This document shows positions 54,762-63,415 of a DNA stretch of 64,000 nt, in pieces. The notes beneath the pieces are model-generated. The model saw only the letters and a list, made by a program, of their open reading frames with translations. It had not been told where the DNA came from and did no database searches. The translations under genes and the position numbers were made by a program. Source of the stretch: a virus; the IMG/VR virus record IMGVR_UViG_3300036820_000013, positions 1 through 64,000 of that record; one strand, given 5' to 3'. How positions within the stretch are numbered: position 1 is the stretch's first letter; every line of letters begins with the position of its first letter.

Positions 54762-55089
54762 GAGGCCTTCCTTCCAGGAGGGTCTGAATTCGATCGACCT
54801 TCTCGAGCAATTGCCCGATTGTCTGCCGGCCAGTAGCCATGTCCTTCAGCATACTGACCTGGCCCTGCAGGTCCGCGATCTTAGTAGCTTGCTCCTGGTT
54901 CTGGGACTGCAGTTCCTTAATTTGGTCCGCGTAAGCCGCTGCCCGCTCCTGCCAAGCATTAGCCGTACCCTGGTAGACCTGAATCAGCTGTGTATTCTTG
55001 GAGGTCTTGAACGCAAAGTATGCTCCCGCAGCGGTCGCTACCGCCAAAGCAATGCCTAGGACCGCTGTTAGAACATAGACTGTATTCAC
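54754..55089 (-). CDS. Membrane-anchored coiled-coil protein (111 aa)
   Basis: A span at residues about 4-26 (YVLTAVLGIALAVATAAGAY) is followed by a long coiled coil (RAAAYADQIKELQSQNQEQA, then LQGQVSMLKD). Topology resembles an inner-membrane spanin, though actinomycete phages generally lack spanins. GTG 55089 with GGGAG upstream avoids overlapping the connector gene. Confidence 0.6.
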   Translation of the reverse strand: MNTVYVLTAVLGIALAVATAAGAYFAFKTSKNTQLIQVYQGTANAWQERAAAYADQIKELQSQNQEQATKIADLQGQVSMLKDMATGRQTIGQLLEKVDRIQTLLEGRPHV

Positions 55090-55100
55090 AGCTGCACTCC

Positions 55101-55475
55101 CTAGGCTTGCTCGGTAGTCGTTACTCGCTTCAAGGTCAAGACCAGATCCGGTGTAGCTCCCGCCACCCCCAGCTCCGTTACCTGATAAATCTGCCAAGTC
55201 AAGTTCGTCTTCTCGTCAAGGATCTGATCCGAGTTGGTCACGTCAGTCCCTGACGGCAAGGTGCACGCGGCCATTCGAGTAGTAGCTGGCTCGGGCGTAG
55301 CAGGCTCGTAAACAGTAGACCCGAGGACGATCGGGCGAAGTGGGCTCATTGTGGGATAGCTGATGAACGCGATGATGCCGGTATAGACCGCTACCGGATC
55401 ATCAATAATATCACCGAGACTGTCTGTCGTCGTCCCGCGAAGAATACTGACCGTCGTATTCGCGATCGCGTACAT
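55101..55475 (-). CDS. Head closure / stopper-like protein (124 aa)
   Basis: A small beta-barrel pattern (NTTVSILRGTTTDSLGDIID, VAVYTGIIAFIS, TNLTWQIYQVTELG, DLVLTLKRV) fits head-completion (gp16/stopper) proteins and follows the adaptor-like gene. It would close the portal channel after packaging. Confidence 0.65.
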   Translation of the reverse strand: MYAIANTTVSILRGTTTDSLGDIIDDPVAVYTGIIAFISYPTMSPLRPIVLGSTVYEPATPEPATTRMAACTLPSGTDVTNSDQILDEKTNLTWQIYQVTELGVAGATPDLVLTLKRVTTTEQA

Positions 55476-55493
55476 GTGCAGCCTCCTCTCGGC

Positions 55494-56012
55494 CTAGTAG
55501 TCCGGGCCACCCGGCGCACCTCCATATCCAGAGATGGGACTCCATGGGAAGATCCACTCGCCGAAGTTGACACTGTTCGCTGCATACAGGTCCTCGAACG
55601 GCGACCTGACGTGCAGCGCACGGCTACGCAGCCACGAGACACGCGCTAGCGACTTGCGAGCTAGTGGCCCGATCATCAGAGCATTGCCGCTGTTCAGCTT
55701 GATCGGAGCACGCATAGTCTGGATCGAGTCTAGGTCAAGCCTCGTATACAGGTCAGGCTGTTGCGTCATCCAGACCGTCTGAAACACGACCGCGAGGTTC
55801 AGGTAGTACGAGTCCGTCGCGCCAACGTTCTCATACCAGTCATATGTAATCGTATTACCCGTACTAGGTTCCACCCAGCTGAACGAATACGGTCGACCGG
55901 TGAAAATGTCGATGATCGAGCCCGCTATCGTCACCTGAGCATCAGTCACAGTCTGACCGGTGATGTTCAAGACGTCTGCGGCGACCGCCCAGGTATTCGT
56001 GTCGTTGCCCAT
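55494..56012 (-). CDS. Head-tail adaptor-like protein (172 aa)
   Basis: 172 residues; helical N-terminus (WAVAADVLNITGQTVTDAQV, then IDIFTGRPY) resembles adaptor (gp6/gp15-type) proteins that bind the portal. Precedes the stopper-like gene, as usual. Overlaps the repeat protein gene at one base. Confidence 0.65.
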   Translation of the reverse strand: MGNDTNTWAVAADVLNITGQTVTDAQVTIAGSIIDIFTGRPYSFSWVEPSTGNTITYDWYENVGATDSYYLNLAVVFQTVWMTQQPDLYTRLDLDSIQTMRAPIKLNSGNALMIGPLARKSLARVSWLRSRALHVRSPFEDLYAANSVNFGEWIFPWSPISGYGGAPGGPDY

Positions 56013-59000
56013 TACTCTTCTTCTCCCTGCCTAGGCGGCTTACTCTGCTGAGCTTGCCGACGGGCAGCTCGCAGCTGATGATGACGATCCGATCGCGTCC
56101 GCTTAGCTCGTAGCCAAGCCGAGAGGTGCTGTCCAGAAGGCTTATGCACGACCCTACCAGTCAGCTCAACACGAGGAACCGGTAGCACTCCGGTTAGCTC
56201 ACCAATAGATTCGCAACCGAACATTTCATAGCGCGTCAGCATCATGTCCTGAACACCCAAGTAGATGCTCAGCACACCAACGTGCGTGATAAGACCGTTC
56301 AACGAAACGTCAGCAACCGGCAGCGCAAGGACTAGCGGGCCGCTAATGATCGCCGGAACGTGCGCGACTAGCTCAGTGCTCGGCCCAGGCAAGACGATTG
56401 CAAAGGAACCCGTAATCGTCTGCTGAGCTGTCCCTGTCAAGCTCACCGACAAGGTCGGCAAGCTCACTTCGAACGATCCGCTCTCGCCTACACGAGCCTG
56501 CAACGAGGTCGTTAGCGACGGCAGCACAATCGCAAGCTCGCCCGCTTCAATCTGGTTCCGCTGCCCTGGAGGCAAGACAATAACGAACGCCGCGGTAATA
56601 GTCTGAGGTAGGGTCCCAGCCAGCGAGGTCTGCGGAACCGGCAAGGTAATCGCAAAGGAGCCGAATACTGTGGTAATGCCAGTTAGGCTCGTCGTCGGAA
56701 CCGGCAAAGCAATATTGAATGGTCCGCTCTCAGTATGTTGAGCAGCTCCTGCCAAGCTCGTCTTCAGCACCGGCAGCGTAATCGCAAAGCTACCAAAGAC
56801 CGTTGTCGATCCAGTAAGACTTGTTGACGGAACCGGCAAAGCAATATTGAACGGGCCGCTTTCAGTATGCTGCGCAGTCCCACTCAGACTCGTCGTCGGG
56901 ACTGGCAAGGTAATCGCAAACGGCCCCGACTCGCCGCTACCGACACTTCCGGTTAGCTCCGTCGTCGGGACGGGCAGTACAATATTGAAGCCGCCAAAGA
57001 CTGTCGTCGACCCTATTAGGCTCGTCGTTGGAACCGGCAGTACAATATTGAAGCCGCCGAAAACGGTCGTTGCCCCCTGGAGCGCTGTCGTCAGGGTTGG
57101 CAAGGTAATCGCGAAGGACCCGAAGACCGTCGTCGCGCCTGCTAGGCTCGTAGACAGCGTTGGCAGCGTAATATTAAAGCCACCAAAAACTGTCGTTACG
57201 CCTGTCAGGCTCGTAGACAGTGTCGGCAGCGCAATCACAAAGGGGCCAAATACGGTCGTCGATCCCGCGAGGCTCGTCGTAAGCGTCGGCAAGGTAATAT
57301 TGAAGCTGCCGAACACTGTCGTCGACCCAGCCAGCGTCGTGCGCAGTGTCGGCAAGGTAATGTTGAACGCGCCCGACTCGGTATGCTGCGCAGTACCTGC
57401 TAGGCTCGTCGTCAGGGTGGGCAGAACAATATTGAAGCTGCCAAAGACCGTTGTAGAACCCGTTAGGCTCGTCGTTAGAGTCGGCAATGTGATATTGAAG
57501 CTGCCAGACTCCGTATTAGTAGTCGAGGGTATCAAGCCAGGAGTAACTAGTCCAGGAATAGCTAGCCCAGGCCGCGCAGGCGAGTAGGCCAAAGCTGGGA
57601 CCGCTGCTAGCGTTAGTGACTGCGTATCTGTATTACCGTGAGCGTCAGTGACCTCAACAGTAAACGTGCTAGCAGCGACACTTGAAGGCGTCCCGGAGAT
57701 GATGCCGGTCGAACTAGCCAAGCTCGCCCAACTCGGAAGCGAGCCACTAGAGACGCTCCAAGTATACGGCGACGTGCCACTAGTCGCGCCTAGAGCTACA
57801 GCGTACGCTTCTCCTACACTAGCATTAGACAGGCTCGTTGTCTCAATAACCGGGGGCGTGCCACCGCTCGGCGCCAAGATTTCGACAGCGACGGCCCCGT
57901 AGTCATCAACACTCTGCGTCCAGGTCAAGGTAACCGTGCCGCCGGTAGCCGCGGAGTCAGCTGCCGCAGCGTTGCCCGAAGCGGTCGAGGTGTCGCCAGT
58001 ATAGGTCATACGCGAGGTTCCAGCGGTCCACGTAGTGCCGCCCGAGCCGTTACACAGTCCGGCCGCTACCAGGCCCGCAACGTCTACTGTAGATACCGCA
58101 ATACTACCGGAGGTCTCACTCTCTGCTTGAGCTGTAGCAGGCGTGCCAAACGCACTACCGCCAACGTACGACTCCGACCATCCAATCAGCTTGTCGCTCG
58201 GCGTAACAGAGCACGTAGCGCTAACCGTGTTCGCTCCGCTAGCCGCGCCGGTGATACCATAACAGAAGATGCCGCCTGCATCCACGCCGGAGGCACCCGA
58301 TGCCTCCGACCCTAGTAGGGTCATAGGCGCGCCGCCGTAGGTTACCGTAGTAAAGTCGAAGGTGAACGCTGCATTAGTAGACACGACCAGCCAAACAAGT
58401 ACCGTCCCACCGCCAGTTCCAGCTGTATGCGTCCAGGTAATCGTAGCGGTAGTGCTAGTCTCCGGCGTGGAAGACGGACCTAGGGCATCGAACGTGACAG
58501 CATCAACAGGCATAAACGTCGCTACGACACCCGCATTGATCTCCGACGCGCTAATAGTGGCCGCTAGCGTCGGAGTACCTACAGACGTCGCGATCTGATA
58601 AAAGCCAGTATTAGTATTGTTGCTTGTAAATACCGCGCTGTCGCCCGTAGTCCAACCAGATGTAATACTGGATAGTGTCTGCCCACTATTCGTCCAAGAC
58701 AAGACTCCGTACCATAGCTCGGACGCTTGAGTCGTAGTATCCGGTGAGCCGCAATTCACTGCCGCTGACCCGGCCGAACTGTTTGCGCCTGCGGAACTAT
58801 CTATTGGGCCGCTCTGCCAACCGGTAGAACTGTGCCACTCGTCAATCGTCCAGCCAAAGGAGTGCGAGCCAGTCCAACTCCACGTCCAGCTCGTCTCCCC
58901 TGCCATGCCTGACGTAACGATCAAGTAGTAGATCTGCGACTGCAAGTCCCCAGTGACGGTCTCGGCAGGCCCTGCCTGTATCCATCCGCTAGGAACGGTC

Positions 59001-59143
59001 AAAGTTATATTAGTGCCTATCGTGACAGTGACTACCAACAGGTTACCTGTAGTAACACCACTGCCCAACGTCGCAGCGAAGCTGGCTGCTGTAGTACTCG
59101 TGGTAGTCATACTATCGTGCTGAACGCGCGTTAGCGTAGCCAT
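56012..59143 (-). CDS. Large repeat-rich virion surface protein (1043 aa)
   Basis: Two N-terminal beta domains (about 1-210 and 215-430, both with repeating Thr/Gly strands), a putative-Ig He_PIG-like unit (LPSWASLASSTGIISGTP, about 470-490), then about 20 copies of a 20-23 residue repeat (GSFNITLPTLTTSLxGSTTVF type, map 56.26-57.51 kb) and a basic C-terminus (RAKRTRSDRHHQLRAARRQA). Its place among head genes suggests a capsid decoration or fibre. The basic tail could attach it. Confidence 0.75.
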   Translation of the reverse strand: MATLTRVQHDSMTTTSTTAASFAATLGSGVTTGNLLVVTVTIGTNITLTVPSGWIQAGPAETVTGDLQSQIYYLIVTSGMAGETSWTWSWTGSHSFGWTIDEWHSSTGWQSGPIDSSAGANSSAGSAAVNCGSPDTTTQASELWYGVLSWTNSGQTLSSITSGWTTGDSAVFTSNNTNTGFYQIATSVGTPTLAATISASEINAGVVATFMPVDAVTFDALGPSSTPETSTTATITWTHTAGTGGGTVLVWLVVSTNAAFTFDFTTVTYGGAPMTLLGSEASGASGVDAGGIFCYGITGAASGANTVSATCSVTPSDKLIGWSESYVGGSAFGTPATAQAESETSGSIAVSTVDVAGLVAAGLCNGSGGTTWTAGTSRMTYTGDTSTASGNAAAADSAATGGTVTLTWTQSVDDYGAVAVEILAPSGGTPPVIETTSLSNASVGEAYAVALGATSGTSPYTWSVSSGSLPSWASLASSTGIISGTPSSVAASTFTVEVTDAHGNTDTQSLTLAAVPALAYSPARPGLAIPGLVTPGLIPSTTNTESGSFNITLPTLTTSLTGSTTVFGSFNIVLPTLTTSLAGTAQHTESGAFNITLPTLRTTLAGSTTVFGSFNITLPTLTTSLAGSTTVFGPFVIALPTLSTSLTGVTTVFGGFNITLPTLSTSLAGATTVFGSFAITLPTLTTALQGATTVFGGFNIVLPVPTTSLIGSTTVFGGFNIVLPVPTTELTGSVGSGESGPFAITLPVPTTSLSGTAQHTESGPFNIALPVPSTSLTGSTTVFGSFAITLPVLKTSLAGAAQHTESGPFNIALPVPTTSLTGITTVFGSFAITLPVPQTSLAGTLPQTITAAFVIVLPPGQRNQIEAGELAIVLPSLTTSLQARVGESGSFEVSLPTLSVSLTGTAQQTITGSFAIVLPGPSTELVAHVPAIISGPLVLALPVADVSLNGLITHVGVLSIYLGVQDMMLTRYEMFGCESIGELTGVLPVPRVELTGRVVHKPSGQHLSAWLRAKRTRSDRHHQLRAARRQAQQSKPPRQGEEE

Positions 59144-59149
59144 AGTACG

Positions 59150-59740
59150 TCAGCCTGACAATCGATAACTGCCGGGCAGCAGTCCAGGGTCTGAGACAGC
59201 AGGAGCCTGAGCGGGGCCTATGACGCCTTGCGCGCGCAGTATCGCTATGTAACGGTGCAGAACCGCAGGACGAGGCTCATAGACGTGGTGATGCGTTACC
59301 TGTCCATGTAGATGACAGACAGTTCCAAGGTGCTGCAACAGGTAGTCGTAAAACCGACGGTCAATACCATGCCAGTCAGGGCCAGCAAATTTGCTGACCG
59401 GCACCAATTGCTGCACTTCAGCGGAGAACTTAGTAACCCCAAATCCTCCAAGAGCCAATGCCGTATGCGGGGCCGGACCGACCCAGTAGGCGTAACCACA
59501 CCATAGCCAGCCGCAGCTCATAAGAGACGGCAGAGTATCGGAGTAGATCTCCTTGTCATGCTCAACAACAATCAGGTCCTCCCCGCCGCCCCAGCGCTTC
59601 TCCAGCTCAGCACCGTACGCCTGCGGCGATCCTGATGTAGTTACCCACTCAACCTCCAGTCCAGAGGCAGGAGCGAACCTCTTCAGGGATGTCTCAGTGC
59701 GAGGGTCCAGCTCATTGTATACGCACATGAGCCGCGTCAT
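59150..59740 (-). CDS. GT-A-like protein, virion operon copy 2 (196 aa)
   Basis: MTRLMCVYNE start, GGEDLIVVEHDKEIYSD (about 50-66) at the DxD-like place, then CGWLWCGYAYWVGP and GFGVTKFSAEVQQ. Motif order equals that of the protein at 36751-37353, so they are paralogues. Adjacent repeat proteins rich in Ser/Thr would be natural acceptors for sugar; this is inference. ATG 59740 is used since the longer frame overlaps the upstream gene. Confidence 0.55.
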   Translation of the reverse strand: MTRLMCVYNELDPRTETSLKRFAPASGLEVEWVTTSGSPQAYGAELEKRWGGGEDLIVVEHDKEIYSDTLPSLMSCGWLWCGYAYWVGPAPHTALALGGFGVTKFSAEVQQLVPVSKFAGPDWHGIDRRFYDYLLQHLGTVCHLHGQVTHHHVYEPRPAVLHRYIAILRAQGVIGPAQAPAVSDPGLLPGSYRLSG

Positions 59741-59741
59741 C

Positions 59742-60683
59742 TCAGGCCGCCCTGTAGATAACCGGAGCCGTAGCAACAATAGTACTACTGGCCGACCCAA
59801 GTTTGCAAGTCAGAACAAGAGGGCCGCTGCCAGACACGGATACGGCGGTGTTGCTTGCCTGCCCATTAGTACCGGTATTGACAGTAGATGCGTTGTTGGC
59901 AGTAGTTGTCAGGCTAGCACCCGTATACCACATGTTCAGGTTAGCCGTAATACTGGTAACGGCTCCGCCAGAGACAACCAAGAACGTCAGCGTGCCGTTC
60001 ACGTCAAAGCTCGATCCGGCAGCCACTGTGGTAATCGTCGCTGCAGCATTAGCAGTCAAGGTAGGAGCTGACGCTATAGTTCCCGTAGCCAAATAGGCCA
60101 ACAACGTACCAGGGCTGCTCGATGACACCCATCCCCACCGCAGCGCCCAGCTCATCCCACGAACAGCACTCGTCCCAGTCGGAGTAGTGAACGTGCCAAA
60201 CGCGATGGCCTCGAAGGTAGCACCCGCTTCGATCTCTACCGCAGCCGGCGTATAGGTAGCAACGACAGTTTCAGTAGTCGTATTCACAGTCACTGGGCTA
60301 GTTACCGCATTAGACGCCTGCTTAAAGTTCCCAAGCGTAAACGGCCCAATCACTTGCTCCCAAGTCGCTCCGGCCGCATGCGTCGCCGTCGACCCATTCA
60401 TTCCACGCTGCACCGACCAGCTAGTGCTACCTCCGCCGCCGACATAGACCAGCACTATCTCGTTGCTAGTATCAGCCGGATCGCGTATGTAAAAATAGTT
60501 GTTCGGCGTAACCGAAGTGCTAGCTGTCTGAAACGATGTGTAGCCTGTGCTCATCGTCCAGGACTCAGTAGTACCTGCAGCTGGAGCGTCCGCAGTAGCA
60601 CTACCTGCATAGCCATTCGTCCCGATAACGCAAGACGAGCAGTTACCGAAGACCTCTACACCGCTTGGGAACACAACGGCCAT
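59742..60683 (-). CDS. Ser/Thr-rich virion protein (313 aa)
   Basis: Beta-rich, Thr/Ser/Ala/Gly-rich protein with an N-terminal domain containing SWSVQRGMNGSTATHAAG, common in actinophage head-fibre or decoration proteins, and a C-terminal domain (MSWALRWGWVSSSSPGTLLA...). Likely on the capsid surface. Unnamed family. Confidence 0.65.
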   Translation of the reverse strand: MAVVFPSGVEVFGNCSSCVIGTNGYAGSATADAPAAGTTESWTMSTGYTSFQTASTSVTPNNYFYIRDPADTSNEIVLVYVGGGGSTSWSVQRGMNGSTATHAAGATWEQVIGPFTLGNFKQASNAVTSPVTVNTTTETVVATYTPAAVEIEAGATFEAIAFGTFTTPTGTSAVRGMSWALRWGWVSSSSPGTLLAYLATGTIASAPTLTANAAATITTVAAGSSFDVNGTLTFLVVSGGAVTSITANLNMWYTGASLTTTANNASTVNTGTNGQASNTAVSVSGSGPLVLTCKLGSASSTIVATAPVIYRAA

Positions 60684-60703
60684 GTCACCATGCTCCTAAC
60701 GAG

Positions 60704-61132
60704 TCAGGCAACCGGCCAGGCGATCGAAGGCGTACCGGTGATCGAGACGTTGTCGCCAGACGTAACCGTAGTACTCGACAAGTTCCAGTCCGAAGACAAA
60801 GTCCCGACCAAGCCTTGGATGAGCGCTGCTGCCCCCGAGTTCAAGACACGGAAGTAGTCCGCCGTTCCAGTCGCTACAGCCGTGACACTTACAGTACCGC
60901 CGAAGTCCAACAACAGGATGCCGCCTGTCGGTGCTGTAAATGCGGAAGCGGCCGCGAACGTCCAAGTGGCCAAAAGCGTCCCGATGATCGACTCGTTCGC
61001 ACCTACTGGAGGAGCAGAGCCACTAGCATAGAGCTTAAGGGTGCCTGCCCCGATTGCATCTGCCAGCGAGACGCCGCTATGCTCCAGCAGATCATCGACA
61101 AAGGTCGTACTGAGAGTGATGCCCATAGGCAT
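60704..61132 (-). CDS. Virion protein (142 aa)
   Basis: 142 residues of alternating strands (GITLSTTFVDDLLEHSGVSL, TADYFRVLNSGAAALIQG), of the kind found among small capsid-associated proteins of actinophages. ATG 61132 is taken because the longer frame overlaps the preceding gene. Role inferred from place. Confidence 0.6.
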   Translation of the reverse strand: MPMGITLSTTFVDDLLEHSGVSLADAIGAGTLKLYASGSAPPVGANESIIGTLLATWTFAAASAFTAPTGGILLLDFGGTVSVTAVATGTADYFRVLNSGAAALIQGLVGTLSSDWNLSSTTVTSGDNVSITGTPSIAWPVA

Positions 61133-61133
61133 G

Positions 61134-61433
61134 TTAGGACTCCTTAGCTGAAGCCTTCTTGACACGGCCCGTAACGGTGACGTAGGTGATGCCGCCCTCA
61201 CCCTTGACCTTGGTGTACGCTGTCTTACTCGGCACGAGACCTGCGGTGCGAGCGTCTTCCTGCCAGTTCTCAACAGCCTTCACCAGCTGCTCATCACTCG
61301 GTGTCGGCGGCCAACAGACGAGCCGATACGTCTGAGAGAACTCCGCCGTGGCAGCAGGCTTAGCTGCTGTCTTCGGATACTGCGTACCCTTACCGACGAG
61401 GCCCGCCTTTGCCTCTTCTTCTTCAGCCATCAT
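61134..61433 (-). CDS. Small head-region protein (99 aa)
   Basis: Acidic/basic 99-residue protein with an AEFSQTYRLVCWPPTPSDEQ centre and a basic tail (GRVKKASAKES). Directly downstream of the major capsid gene. Might be a capsid accessory protein; unrecognised. Confidence 0.6.
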   Translation of the reverse strand: MMAEEEEAKAGLVGKGTQYPKTAAKPAATAEFSQTYRLVCWPPTPSDEQLVKAVENWQEDARTAGLVPSKTAYTKVKGEGGITYVTVTGRVKKASAKES

Positions 61434-61492
61434 TCGCCTCCTCAGGCGGTAAGGCGGAGCGGCCTGCCGAAATCAGGCCGCTCCGCACCGCT

Positions 61493-62596
61493 CTAGTTGG
61501 TCGTCTCGACCATCGAGAAGGCGAACTCCGTGCCCATCGAGAACGCGCGCCTCATGCGCCCGCGGAGGATGGTCGTGTCGGTGCCGCTGTACATTGGCGG
61601 CACGATCTGGAACTCGGGAGTCCCGGCAGGGTTGTTCGGGTTCGTGGTCCTCTTGCCGGCCAGGAGGTACAGCCGGTTGCAGAACGTGAGAAGCCTGTTG
61701 CCCACCGTTCCCGCAGGCACCGCAGCCGTACCACTGGCTCCTGTGAATGCCGCCGGCGAGCTAGTCGGAGCGGTCGTCACGACCGAACCGAGGCTCCAGA
61801 ACACTGGAACCCGGAAGATCAGGTCCGGGGTTGCGCCCTGGCCGCCACCTGGGAACCCGTTCGAGGACTCCTGGAAGATCGGCCGGTTGTTACCATCCAC
61901 GATCCCGCGCAGCGCCTGCCTGAAGAACGGATGAGCGATGCAGATGATGTCCTCTTCGTTGAAGTAGTCGCCCTGCTCGACCGCTCCCAAAGCCTGCGAC
62001 AGGACAGCATACGTCGGCTGCCCGTTCGTGGATAGCGTTCCAGCCCCACCGGTACCGGCTGAGGTAGCGAACAGGTTTGCGCCTGCCACGTAGCCAGTCC
62101 CGGAAGTCGCCGCTGTGGTCGCAGGCTCGTACGGGTCGCCGTTCTTCAGCCCGTAGTATACCGACGTGGTCTGCGCGTTCGAAGCCCCAGGGCCCGTCTT
62201 GATCCCGATCGACGCGTTGTCGTAGACCTTCGCGAGGGCGGTGCCGATCGCGTTGGACTTCGAGTTGATGATGTCGGCCAGAGAGTCCATGATGTCCTCT
62301 TCGGCGATGTCGATCTCAGTGCCCCACTTGCCGGCGGTCAGCAGCACGGCGTCTTCAACGTTGTCGTTGGAGGTAACATCGTTCTGGCCCGCACCGAAGG
62401 GACCGTAGGTGCCGCCCTTGGCCACTAGTCCGGCCACGACGCCCTGGTCTCGCGACACGTACCGCGAGTTCGAGGTCATCATGATCTCCTGGCCAAAGGT
62501 CTCCACCGCGCTGTGCTGGGTGACCTTCTGGATAACCTGAGCCCCATACTCAACTGGGATCCAGTTACTGAAAGTTGACTGCGGCGCAACTGCCAC
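61493..62596 (-). CDS. Major capsid protein, HK97 fold (367 aa)
   Basis: N-terminal arm SNWIPVEYGAQVIQKVTQHS, E-loop-like KGGTYGPFGAGQND, spine helix segment DIAEEDIMDSLADIINSKSN, and the P/A-domain FNEEDIICIAHPFFRQALRG then RMRRAFSMGTEFAFSM are all typical. It is preceded by a scaffold gene and the portal gene. The encoded ribosome site is strong. Confidence 0.88.
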   Translation of the reverse strand: MAVAPQSTFSNWIPVEYGAQVIQKVTQHSAVETFGQEIMMTSNSRYVSRDQGVVAGLVAKGGTYGPFGAGQNDVTSNDNVEDAVLLTAGKWGTEIDIAEEDIMDSLADIINSKSNAIGTALAKVYDNASIGIKTGPGASNAQTTSVYYGLKNGDPYEPATTAATSGTGYVAGANLFATSAGTGGAGTLSTNGQPTYAVLSQALGAVEQGDYFNEEDIICIAHPFFRQALRGIVDGNNRPIFQESSNGFPGGGQGATPDLIFRVPVFWSLGSVVTTAPTSSPAAFTGASGTAAVPAGTVGNRLLTFCNRLYLLAGKRTTNPNNPAGTPEFQIVPPMYSGTDTTILRGRMRRAFSMGTEFAFSMVETTN

Positions 62597-62641
62597 TGTG
62601 CCACCTTCTCTCTCATGGTCGTCACCCTAACGGTAGCCGAC

Positions 62642-63382
62642 CTATCTTAGTACCATACCCTGGCCTGGAGGCGCAGCCCCCATGACCTGATCGGCCAGCT
62701 GCTGTGCAAAGCCCTTCGGCTTCTGATCGCCGCCGTCCTTGTCCTTCCTACGGCCGTTACCCGACCCGCCATTCACGTTGGGCACGCGAGTACCAGTCGC
62801 AGCAGCGAAGAGATTCGGGAACTCCTCCTTCATCTCTTCAATCTGCTCATCCAGACCGACGAGCTCACCTTCATCGTCCAACTCAACCTTGGCCAGATCG
62901 AGCAGACCAACCAGCTTAGCAGTGCCTTGCTGGACACCTGCGGCTCGTAGCTCGGAAGCCGCCAGAGCCTTAATCAGAGGCGCCTTCACACGCGCCTCCG
63001 CTTCGGCTGCTGCCGTCTCCTTAGCCTCGATGAGCTGCCGCTCCTCAGCTGAAGCGTGCTTCAACCGAAGTTCCTTCAGCTCCTTGTCAGCTGCCCTTCG
63101 CGCCACCCGCTCCGACGCGAGCGCCTTCTTCAGGCCTGCGTTCGGATCGTCGTCGTCGGTCTTCGACTGCTGACTCTTCGCGGCTGACTTCCTAGGCTTC
63201 CCGCCCTGGCCGCTATCCTTCTTGTCGTCAGTAGCGTCGTCCGCGGCGTCGCCCGTTGCGTCGTCTTCGGTCGCATCGCTCGTGTCGTCCTCGGTCGCGT
63301 CGTCAGTGACGTCATCCTGCACGTCATCGGTCGCGTCGTCAGTGACATCGTCGGTAACAGTGTCCCTAGCAGTGCCAGCCAT
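62642..63382 (-). CDS. Scaffolding protein (246 aa)
   Basis: The first 50 residues are a near-pure Asp/Thr/Val repeat (DVTDDATDDVQDDV type), followed by a Lys/Ser-rich hinge, a long helix (ASERVARRAADKELKELRLK, then EAEARVKAPLIKALAASELR) and a polar tail. Arrangement between portal and capsid genes and the helical core are those of a phage scaffold; the acidic head is unusually long. Confidence 0.82.
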   Translation of the reverse strand: MAGTARDTVTDDVTDDATDDVQDDVTDDATEDDTSDATEDDATGDAADDATDDKKDSGQGGKPRKSAAKSQQSKTDDDDPNAGLKKALASERVARRAADKELKELRLKHASAEERQLIEAKETAAAEAEARVKAPLIKALAASELRAAGVQQGTAKLVGLLDLAKVELDDEGELVGLDEQIEEMKEEFPNLFAAATGTRVPNVNGGSGNGRRKDKDGGDQKPKGFAQQLADQVMGAAPPGQGMVLR

Positions 63383-63415
63383 CTCGGCCTCCTTCTGAGA
63401 GCCTAGTCATCTCGT

